From assembly GCF_010389155.1 (NCBI RefSeq), contig NC_057765.1, forward strand, positions 40,133,559 through 40,197,558: a DNA stretch of 64,000 nucleotides. Direction: 5' to 3'. Source of the DNA: Erigeron canadensis. Lineage: Eukaryota > Streptophyta > Magnoliopsida > Asterales > Asteraceae. This document shows positions 35,987 to 45,468 of this stretch, one piece after another. Positions within the stretch are counted from its first letter, which is position 1; each line of letters opens with the position of its first letter. The notes under the pieces are model-generated. The model ran no database searches and was not told where the DNA came from. It worked only from the letters and a program-made list of their open reading frames with translations. The translations under genes were made by a program, and so were the position numbers.

Positions 35987-36726
35987 ATGATGGAGTTCCA
36001 AGACAATCTATCAAATAGCAAAACCACATTAATCACAAAGGAGAACCTTAACGATGATAACCAGGATGATCATGAGGATATGAATGATGACGATGATAAT
36101 AGGACGAGGAGAACGAGGACGACCACGGCGATATGGATGATAGCGAGCAAGGTCGGCTCAACATTAGTTTTGGGTTAGGCACATGTTTAAGGCCCCTTAA
36201 TTATTAGGGCCCCCAAATTTTAATATATTAGGTTAGGTATTATGGACATTTTATTTAAAACGTAATATAATATAGATATGATTACTGTTAAGGCACCTAG
36301 AAAACAACTGTTTCCTTTTACCCATGTGAAGATAAATCGCTCCAAGGGTTCCAAGCATACTTTACTTGAAAACCTAAGTACATTGCCCAAAAATCGAAGA
36401 GTCTTTACCATGATTATGGCATTCGAATTTATAAAAGGTATGCTGATATCCTTCATTATGTCTTGCTCTCTCTATGTCATTTAAAATTACATAATCAGTG
36501 AACTAATTACTTAATATTTCAATGAGTTGAAGGTGTTGTAAGTAGATGCAATGATGTATGGTGGTCTATTGATCTTATAGAGAGTAAGCCTATATATATA
36601 CTAATGAATAAGGACCCAAAAAATGATCTCGCTTAAGACCCCTAAATTGCTTAAGCCGGAACCGATAGCGAGGAGGATGAAGAGAACGAGCATGACGACC
36701 ACTGCGATCATACGGATAATTCTTAG
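35987..36726 (+). pseudogene. Acidic (Asp/Glu-rich) protein, left-arm copy, interrupted
   Basis: Begins MMEFQDNLSNSKTTLIT and becomes an almost pure Asp/Glu/Asn/His tract (for example DDNQDDHEDMNDDDD). A one-base frame change occurs near 36102, and a 516-bp transposon splits the acidic tract at 36148-36663. The reading frame resumes as DSEEDEENEHDD and stops at 36724-36726. It converges with the RIP-like copy on the minus strand. Function unknown; no family recognised. Confidence 0.5.
36148..36663. mobile_element. 516-bp element with 9-bp target duplication
   Basis: Flanked by exact 9-mers GATAGCGAG (36139-36147 and 36664-36672). Ends contain GGTCGGCTCAA on the left and TTAAGCCGGAACC on the right, an imperfect terminal inverted repeat. 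It is missing from the equivalent place in the right arm, so the empty site is known. A 9-bp duplication suggests the Mutator superfamily. No coding sequence. Confidence 0.75.
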
Positions 36727-36904
36727 ACTTTTTTCGTGTAGTCATTCCAGCTATAGTCAAAGTCTTGGACGTCCTTTCTCAACCTTTCAGAATAATAACT
36801 ATATGTTAGCCTATTACAACATTTTAGCGTAACCTTACACATCACACAATGTATTAATATACCAAAGTATATTGTACACAAAATAGTTGTAGAGGCGTGT
36901 AAAA

Positions 36905-37540
36905 TACCAAAGTATATTCCACTGGCAGAAAAAAGGTGTGGCACAATCGGCCTCCATGTCTTCAATCGTTTTCCCATCATTCAAGACTGCCTCAAAAATG
37001 TCTTCAACCCACTCATTGTGGACTGATTCCGCAACGAGCATGATAAGCAATTCAATGTTCTTTTTGAGTTCTTCTTGACCATTTGTATCAAGCCTATGTA
37101 TCTCATACAAGTTTTCTGCTACAAGTTTGACAGCGGCTACTAGATCACAATGCCCTATATTTTCCATTTGTTTTACATGTTGATATCTAGCTTCAAATAG
37201 CAACCCAAGGGCTCTTGAATTCCAACACATTTGAGATTTAGGTCGATGATTAGCATCATGGTCGCAACTCCCTTATGTCCCCAAAATGGTTCTCTTGTTT
37301 GGCTAACAGCCCCGTGACATGTGCGTTGTCGTTTTTCATATGTTACCTAACCTCGTAACCATCCGCAATAACTTAGATCATAGTCACTTGGTAGGGGTGA
37401 AGCATAGCTCGATTACGGCGGATTCCTGAAAACCTATTGGTCTTCACGGCAAGAAGAACTAGGGTGATGAGACTGTCTCTAAAACCTTCAGGGTTATTGA
37501 GATCATCATTGATTATGCGGCAGGAATTGTAGTAAGCCAT
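36905..37540 (-). pseudogene. RIP-like gene copy A (foldback 1 left arm), broken
   Basis: Start MAYYNSCRIINDDLNN at 37540. Reading runs through GFRDSLITLVLLAVKTN and NRAMLHPYQVT, then in-frame stops near 37375 and 37340, and reopens as WNSRALGLLFEARYQHVKQ. The block AESVHNEWVEDIF (about 37005-37043) aligns with the active-site signature of ribosome-inactivating proteins (E at the catalytic position, His where Arg is usual). The family call is an inference from this motif and general layout; I do not recognise a named gene. Not functional as it stands. Confidence 0.5.
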
Positions 37541-37742
37541 CCGAAAATATTATAAGAATTCATTATCTAACCATAACAAAGACCATTTGTCATAAAGAAT
37601 CATCTACCATGAAAGAGAGTGCTTATTATTGAATAATGTGAGTACATTGTTACTTAATAAGCACTCTATTTCATGGTAGATGATTGTTTATGACAAATGG
37701 TCTTTGTTATGGTTAGATAAATAATTCTTATAATACTTTCAG

Positions 37743-38350
37743 ATGGCTTACTACAATTCCTGTCGCACAATCAATTTTGATCTCAATAACCGTAAAGGTT
37801 TTAAAGACAGTCTCATCACCCTAGTTCTTCGTGCCGTGAAGACCAATAGTTTTTCAGGGATCCACCGTAATCGAGCTATGCTTCACCCCTACCAAGTGAC
37901 TAGAATTCAGGTTAGGTTACATATGAAAAACGACGACACATATGTCACTGGGCTGTCAGCCAAACAAGACAACCATTTTAGGGACATAATGGAGTTGCTA
38001 GACCATGATGCTAATCATCGACCTAAATCTCAAATGTTTTGGAATTCAAGACCCCGTGGTTTGCTATTCGAAGCTAGATATCAACATGTAAAACAAATGG
38101 AAAATATAGGGCATCATGATCTAGTAGCTGCTGCCAAACTTGTAGCAGAACACTTGTATTAGGTACATAAACTCGATACAAATGGTCAAGAAGGACTCAA
38201 AAAGAACATCGAATTGCTTACCATGCTCGTTGCGGAATTAGTTCGCAACGAGTGGGTTGAAGACATTTTTGAGGCAATCTGAGAATGATGGGAAACGATT
38301 GAAGACATGGAGGCCGACTGTGTCATTCCTTTTTTCTGGCAGTGGAATAT
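37743..38350 (+). pseudogene. RIP-like gene copy B (foldback 1 right arm), broken
   Basis: Best-preserved copy: an open frame from Met at 37743 to a stop at 38160-38162 (139 residues). The frame then continues past the stop to a second stop at 38280 and a frame change. The signature block here reads AELVRNEWVEDIF (about 38236-38274) with both Glu and Arg of the RIP active site, but Asn where the family has Phe or Tyr. The core of an N-glycosylase fold would be incomplete. Head-to-head with copy A across the palindrome centre. Confidence 0.5.
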
Positions 38351-38431
38351 ACTTTGGTATATTCCACGCCTCTACAACTGTTCTGTGTACAATATACTTT
38401 GGTATATTAATAGACTGTGGGATGTGTCAGG

Positions 38432-38769
38432 TTACGCTGAAATCTTGTAACAGGATAATAGATTTTTTTTTCTGAATGGTTGAGAAAGGACGTCCAAGAC
38501 TTTGACTATAGCTAGAATGACTACACGAAAAAAATCTATAAGAATTATCCGTATGATCATTGTGGTCGTCATGCTCGTTCTCCTCATCCTCCATATCCTT
38601 GTGGTCGTGGTCGTCCTCGTTCTCCTCGTCCTAGTTATCATCGTCATCATCCATATCCTCGTAGTCGTCATGGTTATCATCGTTAAGGTTCTCGTTTGTG
38701 ATTAATGTGGTTTTGATATTTGATAGATTGTCTTGGAACACCATCATTTGATTTGGTAGACAGCAGCTT
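38432..38769 (-). pseudogene. Acidic protein, right-arm copy
   Basis: Mirror copy of the left-arm acidic ORF, opening MMVFQDNLSNIKTTLIT near 38767 and continuing as an Asp/Glu/His tract (DDNHDDYEDMDDDDDN). An in-frame TAG lies near 38630, then more acidic sequence. It has no transposon insertion. Function unknown. Confidence 0.45.
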
Positions 38770-39499
38770 TGGTAGACAAGGTTCTAGAAAAAACCCAATG
38801 CTCTTTGGGGAAAAAAGATACAGTTAACTAATTGAAAAAAACATATATTGTATTACCTTTTGGTGAAAGTTTCTAAGAATTAAGACACAAAATGAACAAC
38901 AGTAACAACTATCCAATTATTACATTTGATCTTAAAAAGGTACTTTAAATCCCTAATTTTACTTGCTATTTGGCCAAAATTTTATGAATGCTATAAGGGT
39001 GAATTTTTATTTATGATTTATTTCAAATCCCCAATTTTACTTAATATTAGGTCACAATTTTATAAATCTTTAATTATTGGATTATGAATGTCTTAATTTT
39101 ATGATTCTTTTGTATTCCATTCCTGTTGGGATGCTGCTAGTTTATATATGTTTTTAAGCTATTTTTGTAAGTTATTTTATAATTTTATTATTTTGTAAGA
39201 TACATGAAGAAAAACTTGAAAGACGGATTTGCAAAATTAAATTGTTTTTTGTTAACTGATGTTTAATTTGTACGGCAGAAAAAGAAACACTTGTCAATGT
39301 CACAAGTGAAAAAAATCATCAAACGCTTTCTAAAGACGGGTCCTTGCAAAGGAAAATTGTAATTTGGTTTTCTTAATTTAGTGAAACTTACTTTTGTTAG
39401 TAGTTTTATGTTGATTTCGATCTATTAGCCTGTTTTATGTATAGGGCTATAATCCAAGTTCGCGCGGATGGTCACCAGGTTTTGTTACTAGTCTTCCAC

Positions 39500-40525
39500 C
39501 TAAAACTCGTATGTATTGGAATTCAAGAGCCCTTAGGCTTGCGATTTCAAGCTAAATGTGAACATGTGGAACAAATGATCGAAAAATATAGGGCATCGTG
39601 AACTCGTAGCTGTTGTCAGACTTGTAGCAAGAAACTTGTATTGGGCAGATATGCTCGATAAAGATGGTCAAGAAGAACTCAAAATGAACATCGAATTGCT
39701 TATCATGTTGGTTGCAGAATCACTCCGCAACTAGTGCGTCGAAGAGATATTTGATAGAGTGTTGAATGCTCGGGGAATGATTCACAACATGAAGGTCGAT
39801 TTGGCGACACCTTTTTCTGGAAGTGGAGAAAATACTCGGAGATTAGCATGCTGTCACAAAGGAAGATTAGTTTGACTCAAGATGGTCGGACATTATGGCA
39901 AGCGAGAGATGTATACCTTTTACGCCAACATTGGGAAGCACCGTATGCATGTAAGAGTGAAGTTAGGCTGAAGTGTTTAAACATGCCCCAGATTTTCGTT
40001 ATTCTACAAGCTTGTGAGAATAACGAAAATCTGTTGGCCTGTTTATTCATTTCAGTAACTTCACTCTCACAGGCGTATGATGCTTCCCAATGTTGGCATA
40101 GAAGGTATACATCTCTCGCTTGCCATAATGTCTGACCATTTTGAGTCAAACTAGTCTTCCTTTGTGATAGCATGCTAATCTCCCAGTATTCGCTCTATTT
40201 CTAGAAAAAAGGTGTCGCACAATCGACCTTCATGTTGCGAATCATTCCCTCGACATTCAACACTCTATCAAATATCTCTTCGACGCACTGGTTGCGGAGT
40301 GAGTATGCAACCAACATGATAAGCAATTCGATGTTCATTTTGAGTTCTTCTTGACCATCTTTATCAAGCCTATCTGCCTGACTGCCCAACACAAGTTTCT
40401 TGCTACAAGTCTGACAAAAGCTACGAGTTCACGATGCCTTATATTCTTCATTTGTTCCACATGTTCATGTTTAGCTCAAAATCGCAAGCCAAGGGCTCTT
40501 GAATTCCAAAACATTCAAGTTTCCG
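39500..40525. repeat. Giant foldback 2 (inverted repeat)
   Basis: Arms 39500-40005 and 40017-40525 are inverse copies around an 11-bp loop. The innermost 16 bp are a perfect palindrome (AGATTTTCGTTATTCT and its complement at 40017-40032). The right side extends to about 40865 with sequence found at the centre of foldback 1 (AAAGACCATTTGTCATAA, CATCTACCATGAAAGAGAG). It carries RIP-like copies C and D. Confidence 0.85.
39505..39965 (+). pseudogene. RIP-like gene copy C, 5'-truncated
   Basis: Lacks the N-terminal third. Encodes WNSRALRL, then LDKDGQEELKMNIELL and the signature region AESLRN, broken by TAG at about 39731, then CVEEIFD. It extends further than copies A and B (ISLTQDGRTLWQARDVYLL), so the ancestral gene continued past this point. 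Frame changes are present. Confidence 0.45.
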
Positions 40526-40790
40526 GTCTATGATTAGCATCTTGGTCCAACAATTCCTTTGTATCCCCAAAATGTGTATGTTTGCCTTGTTTGGCTGACA
40601 TGAGCGATATAAGCATCATCATTCTTCATGTGTAACCAAACTTTTGTGAACATCCGCACGTACTTGGAATATAGTCACTTGGTTGGTGTGATGCATAACT
40701 CAACGATTTCCGAAAACCTCGAGGGTTATTGAGATCAAAATGGATTGTGCGTCAGGAATTTGTAATCGTAATTCACCTAGGAAAATATAA
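40040..40790 (-). pseudogene. RIP-like gene copy D, broken
   Basis: Minus-strand copy running from near 40785 to 40040. The 5' part is recognisable but degenerate (FDLNNP-like then a frame change near 40730). The 3' part has an open block with DKDGQEELKMNIELL and signature AYSLRNQCVEEIF, and the same terminal segment as copy C (ISLTQNGQTLWQARDVYLL). In this copy the catalytic Glu position is Tyr. Confidence 0.45.
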
Positions 40791-40865
40791 TAAGAATTGA
40801 TTATCTAACTATAACAAAGACCATTTGTCATAAACAATCATCTACCATGAAAGAGAGTCGATTCA

Positions 40866-41838
40866 ATAATGCACTTGCCATATAAGTAACAATGCACTTA
40901 TTTTTTTAACTTTTTTGGAAAAAAAAATAAAATACAAATGTATTAAGTAATTTAGAATGCTTATGCTTTTTTTCCACGCCTTTAGCTTTTTTTAAGTTTA
41001 AGTTTGGATTATAAAAGCCATTTTTAAGAAGAACAAAGCTTTCCAAATTCTTTTCCTCGTCTAATCCAAAAACTACAGCAACAATACCTTTTTATGAACC
41101 TCAAAAAAGAGAAAAAAAAAAAAACCAAAAACCACTTATAAAACATAAAAACCAATAAAATTATAAAAAACAAATGCACTTAAGAAAACAAAACAGGATT
41201 AATAGTTATTCAAGCATTCTCGCCCTTCTTTTTTATTTAAAAGTATTGTTAAAGATTGTCGCATTATCATCTCTATTTTTTATTTTACAATATATATACC
41301 CAAAAAATAAAAGTAGATCTATCAAATCAAATCTTAAAACATAGATACCAACTATGACAATCCGCTTTTTACTTTAACTCTGAAATTGTTATATACTTCA
41401 CCTCCTTTATGGTATGACAAATGGTTTAACACAATTTCAAGAAGAGCAATTTATGAGGCCAAGTTGGATTATGATATGAAAGTAGGTGAAATGTTGAATG
41501 AGATTGGGATGTTAGATATCCTTTTCTCAAAAACATAAACATTGGCATACAAAATTTTAAGGAAGATAAAGTGCTGAATTAATAAATAGTAACCAAATAA
41601 TCAGATTAGACTTTTAGCTGAATAATTAGATTAGACTATTTTTTTCTCCTTTTAGAGCTAATTCTGAAATGAATGAGGAAATTATGATGAAACTATGTTT
41701 GATGTTGGTTATGTGGGAATAATATATGTCTGATGTTCGTAGATGAAGAAGGTATTAATTGATGTTAAAAATAAAAACGCCGTTAAATTGTACAAGGGGT
41801 ATAATTATTAACACTAATACCCCTTTATTAGTTAATAA
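40866..41838. other. AT-rich spacer, no gene seen
   Basis: Between the foldback block and the Mutator-like element. A/T-rich with homopolymer runs; no recognised gene, RNA or terminal repeats. Confidence 0.55.
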
Positions 41839-42062
41839 TAAAAAAACGTGCCCCGTATCTCGACCACCATTTTTAGTAATTTGACCAGACAGATTTTGCA
41901 GCGGCCCTCACTGCAATAACCCTCGCCACGTCAGCATTCCACTCACCCGCTTTAAATGTTTGACCCGACTGTTACTCCACTTATTGCAGCGACCCTCGCT
42001 GCAATAAGTTAACCCGGAGCCGTTTTTAAAAACCGATCCACCCATCCATCTATTCCATCATT

Positions 42063-42312
42063 TTCCTTCCTCCACCCTTCAAAATATAACATTTTCTTAC
42101 ACTTTTTCTTCCTCCACCCATCTATTGCAGTACCGCCGCCAGCCACCACCGTCCACCGCCAGCCACCACCATGCAGTACCGCCAGCCTTTTCTTCCTCCA
42201 CCATCTATTGCAGTACCGCCGCCAGCCACCACCGTCCACCACCAGCCACCACCGTGCAGTACCGCCAGCCGCCGCCGCCGTCCACCGCCACCGCAGTACC
42301 GCCAGTGTCGGG
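42063..42312 (+). repeat. C-rich minisatellite (about 81-bp unit)
   Basis: TTCTTCCTCCACC, ATCTATTGCAGTACCGCCGCC and AGCCACCACCGTCCACC recur two to three times. Strand-asymmetric (C-rich on plus). It lies in the subterminal region, upstream of the plus-strand gene of the element. Confidence 0.75.
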
Positions 42313-42489
42313 ATTATCCTCCCCCAAATTCCGGCCGGTCGTCCTCCCCCAAATTTTCAAGCCATTTCAAATTCTGGTATGTATTTTATGTTTTTCCCAA
42401 TATCCAAACCATTATTTTTTAGTATCTAGACCATTACTAATTTTTGCAGCGACCCTCGCTGCAAAAAGTGAAAAAATGCAGGCCTCCAT

Positions 42490-42800
42490 GGTATGTTAGT
42501 ATAGTTTTTGTATATATATCAGTTTTGTTAATTTGTTAGAATTATCAGTTGTTTATAGGATTTTAATAGGTTTGTTAGTATATTGGTATGTTATTATTAG
42601 TTTTGTTAGTTTTGTTAATTAGTTAGTTTTGTTAGAATATTGGTATGTTAGTATAGTTTTTGTATATTTATTAGTTTTGTTAGTTTTGTTAGAATATTGG
42701 TATGTTAGTATAGTTTTTGTATATTTATTAGTTTTGTTAGGATTATTAGTTGTTTATAGGATTTTAATAGGTTTGTTAGTATAGTTAGTTTTGATTTGTT
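42490..42800 (+). repeat. Tandem repeats of TTGGTATGTTAGTATAG type
   Basis: TATTGGTATGTTAGTATAG followed by TTTTTGTATATTTATTAG recurs about three times with variants. TTTGTTAG-rich throughout. Confidence 0.7.
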
Positions 42801-42849
42801 GATAATTTAGTGATTTGTTAGGAGCCACGAATTTGTTTTGTTAGTGATT

Positions 42850-43310
42850 TGTTAGAATATATATCTTTAAATGCAAAATTACGTAGATTAAAATTTGTTA
42901 AAAATTGATTAAAATAAATAGGCAAGATTATGTAAAAATTTTGATTAAATAAACTACTTAAGACGTAATAAAATTTAGTTCAACAAAAATATACATAAAA
43001 ATTAATTATAAAAATTAAGTTCAAAAGTATAAAAAATTAAGTTAAAAGTTAATATATTGATTTGTTAGAATATTTTAGTCATTAGTGTTAGGTGTTTTAC
43101 TTTTTTGTTAGAATATTGACAAAATAAAAATGACGTAGATTAAAATTTGTTAAAAAATTGATTAAAATAAATAGCCAAGATTATGTTAAAAAATATATGT
43201 ATTGAACTAAATATACAAAATTATTTAAAAATATGAATTAAAAATTTTGATTAAATAAACTACTTAAGACGTATTAAAAATTACTATAAAGTTAAATTTA
43301 AAAGTATAAA
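42850..43310 (+). repeat. Direct repeat pair about 280 bp apart
   Basis: ACGTAGATTAAAATTTGTTA, GATTAAAATAAATAG and GATTAAATAAACTACTTAAG each appear twice, at about 42880-42970 and 43135-43270. Non-coding interior of the Mutator-like element. Confidence 0.6.
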
Positions 43311-43458
43311 AGTAAATTTATATTGTATAAACGGAGTTCTAAAAATTATTATCAAGTAAAAAAAGATATATATAAAAGTAATTAAATTTGTGATAATTTT
43401 GTTATATGATTTGTGTTTTGCAAAAAACGTATAATATGATTTGTATTTTGCAGTATAG

Positions 43459-45107
43459 ATGGCGACTTACCATGGCGCTGATGGCGGCAATGAAGACCCA
43501 CGTCGACCATGGTGGAAGATTACATGGGGCTGCAAAGACAGCGGCGGTAAGGAATTTGGTTTTTTTATAATTCATAATTTAATTTAATATTTTTTTACTA
43601 ACTTGTCTTTTTAGAATTTGGTTCTTTATAATTTATATTTTAATTTAATATTTTTTTACTAACTTGTTTTTTTAATTTTTGCTAGCCCCACGAAAGGGAA
43701 AGAGGAGGGGGCCCTGTTAGAATTTAAATCTGGAGGCCGAATTCGCGAAAAAAGGCCGTCTGTCGATCGACTTTGACACGAGCAACTTAAAAACGTGGCA
43801 GGCGATCGGCCCAAATTCTTCTATGTATAAGAGCCTCATTGGCACATTGGTCTGCCACATCCCTCAGACATATGACTCCTGGGACCATGTGCCTGCTGAA
43901 AGAAAGGATTTTATCATCCCGACTCTGAACGTAAAATATTATTCATTTTTAACTTCTTCTTTGATGTTTGTATCAATTTTTAATTTCGCTAACTTTTACT
44001 TTTATAAATTGCAGACTCGGTTCAAATTGGACCACTTTATTCAGATTCCTAACCCCGAGGATCCTATCAGGCGGAGGTTCAGGCTGTGTGTTGATAGGGA
44101 CTGCTCCGATCAGTATTGGCTCCGAAAGAGCCAGTTCAAGAGAGCCCACTTTTCCAAAAAGGGGGGCCTGGATGCAGTTCCCCAGTTGGAACAGGCTGTT
44201 CCTCCAGAGGGTATGTCACAGGAGGACTGGAGAGCTTTGTTGGGTATTACCAGAGGGAGGACCGGGTTAAGCAGTCGGCGAGAAACAGCACGAACAGGGG
44301 CAAGCAAGTTCTTGCGGGGACCCATGGTCGTAAGTCTTACTCTCAGTACGTCCACCAGGAGAAGGTTAGTTATGAATTATATATGTATTAAATATATACT
44401 TGTGTTTAAAAGTATAAGTTTAATAATGTATATTTCTTATATATATATGTATTAAATATAAATACTTGTGTTTAAAAGTATAAATTAAAGAATATATATG
44501 TCTTATGATAAATTGATGTGTTTACAGGTTGAAAAAAACAAGGACGTGGACTTGGTGGATTTGTTCGAGATTAAGCACAAGAAGAAGAAGGATAAACAAT
44601 GGGAACACCCGATGGCTGAAGAAATACATGTATGTGTCTCTCTGTAGGATTTTATATTTTTTAGTATTAAATGTTAATTAATCAACCTTATGTATAATGT
44701 AACGTTTTTTACCGTCTCAGCTCAAGAAGAAGAAAGAGGAGGCTGAACAGGACCCCGTTCCAAAACCAGATCCTGACATTGTCATGGATGTACGGGGACC
44801 CCGGGCGGGGCATCGTCGAGGCATAGGGCGGGTGATCAGGCAGATGGGTACCGAGGCGTATGACTATACGCATCTTACCCAGGGACAGCCACGTGCATCA
44901 TTCGACTTGAACAATGATCCACCTCAGCCTAGCCAGACGTCCTCCTTATTTGAGGAATTATTTAACTATTCTAGTTATGCACAGGCTCCTTTTCCTCCTC
45001 AGCCGTCCCAGCAGTTGCCCACAGCCCCTCAATACTCAAGCGGATCGTATCATGTCAATTTGGATGACGATGATGATGATGATGAGAGCGATGATGCTCA
45101 TGATTAG
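43459..45107 (+). pseudogene. Plant Transposase_24 (Ptta/En/Spm)-like accessory gene of the element
   Basis: Exons: 43459-43546 (start MATYHGADGGNEDPRR), 43686-43930, 44015-44364, 44528-44629, 44721-45107. Conserved family features: NSSMYKSLIGTLVCHIP, YDSWDHVPAERKDFI, IRRRFRLCVDRD, LRKSQFKRAHF, NSTNRGKQVLAGTHG, then a Lys-rich coiled segment and a Pro/Gln-rich, Asp-rich C-terminus. Two breaks: an in-frame TAG at 43718-43720 and a one-base frame change at about 44228, between SQEDW and FVGYYQ. It is placed like mudrB in MuDR, but the protein type is different. Function in transposition unknown (family named for co-occurrence with transposons). Confidence 0.7.
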
Positions 45108-45468
45108 TATTTTGTGGTTATAAACAATATATTTTTATCGTATGAATTATGTTTGCGGTGTATATGTGTTTATCTTTTCCGATGTGCTGGTGATGATGGT
45201 CATAATAAACGAAAAAAACGTAAAAAAAATATGCCTAATCTATATAAATAAATATGCCAACTATTATTAGTAATAGAATACGTCAACGATATCTAGTACT
45301 TATAAAAACAAAAACATCAAAGATAGCTATAGAATACGTCAACTATTATTAGTAATCATTATAACAAATATAAGTAAAAAAAATACATCAACGATATCTA
45401 GTACTTATAATAACTATTATTACATACGTTAAAGAGTTACAAACAAACAATTATATGATATAAATAAA

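Larger units (their letters stand above)
35571..39453. repeat. Giant foldback 1 (inverted repeat, 3.9 kb)
   Basis: Left arm 35571-37628 and right arm 37656-39453 are inverse copies around a 27-bp centre. Near the centre CCATGAAAGAGAGTGCTTATTA mirrors TAATAAGCACTCTATTTCATGG with one mismatch. At the outer ends CATAAAACAGGCTAATAGAT mirrors ATCTATTAGCCTGTTTTATG. Each arm carries one copy of an RIP-like gene and one acidic ORF. The left arm also has a 516-bp insertion (36148-36663), and the right arm has extra sequence at about 38880-39180. Confidence 0.85.

Noticed and set aside
37570..37730. Palindrome centre considered as a CRISPR-like or microRNA precursor
   Set aside because: No regularly spaced repeats, and it continues into kilobase-long arms; it is the centre of a large foldback, not a discrete miRNA or CRISPR.
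38502..38705. Hydrophobic Ile/Val/Leu-rich plus-strand frame
   Set aside because: Antisense translation of the GAT/GAC-rich acidic ORF; hydrophobicity is an artefact of reading ATC/GTC codons.
42009..42499. Four overlapping Pro-rich or Trp/Gly-rich open frames
   Set aside because: They are translations of an 81-bp C-rich minisatellite in several frames on both strands.
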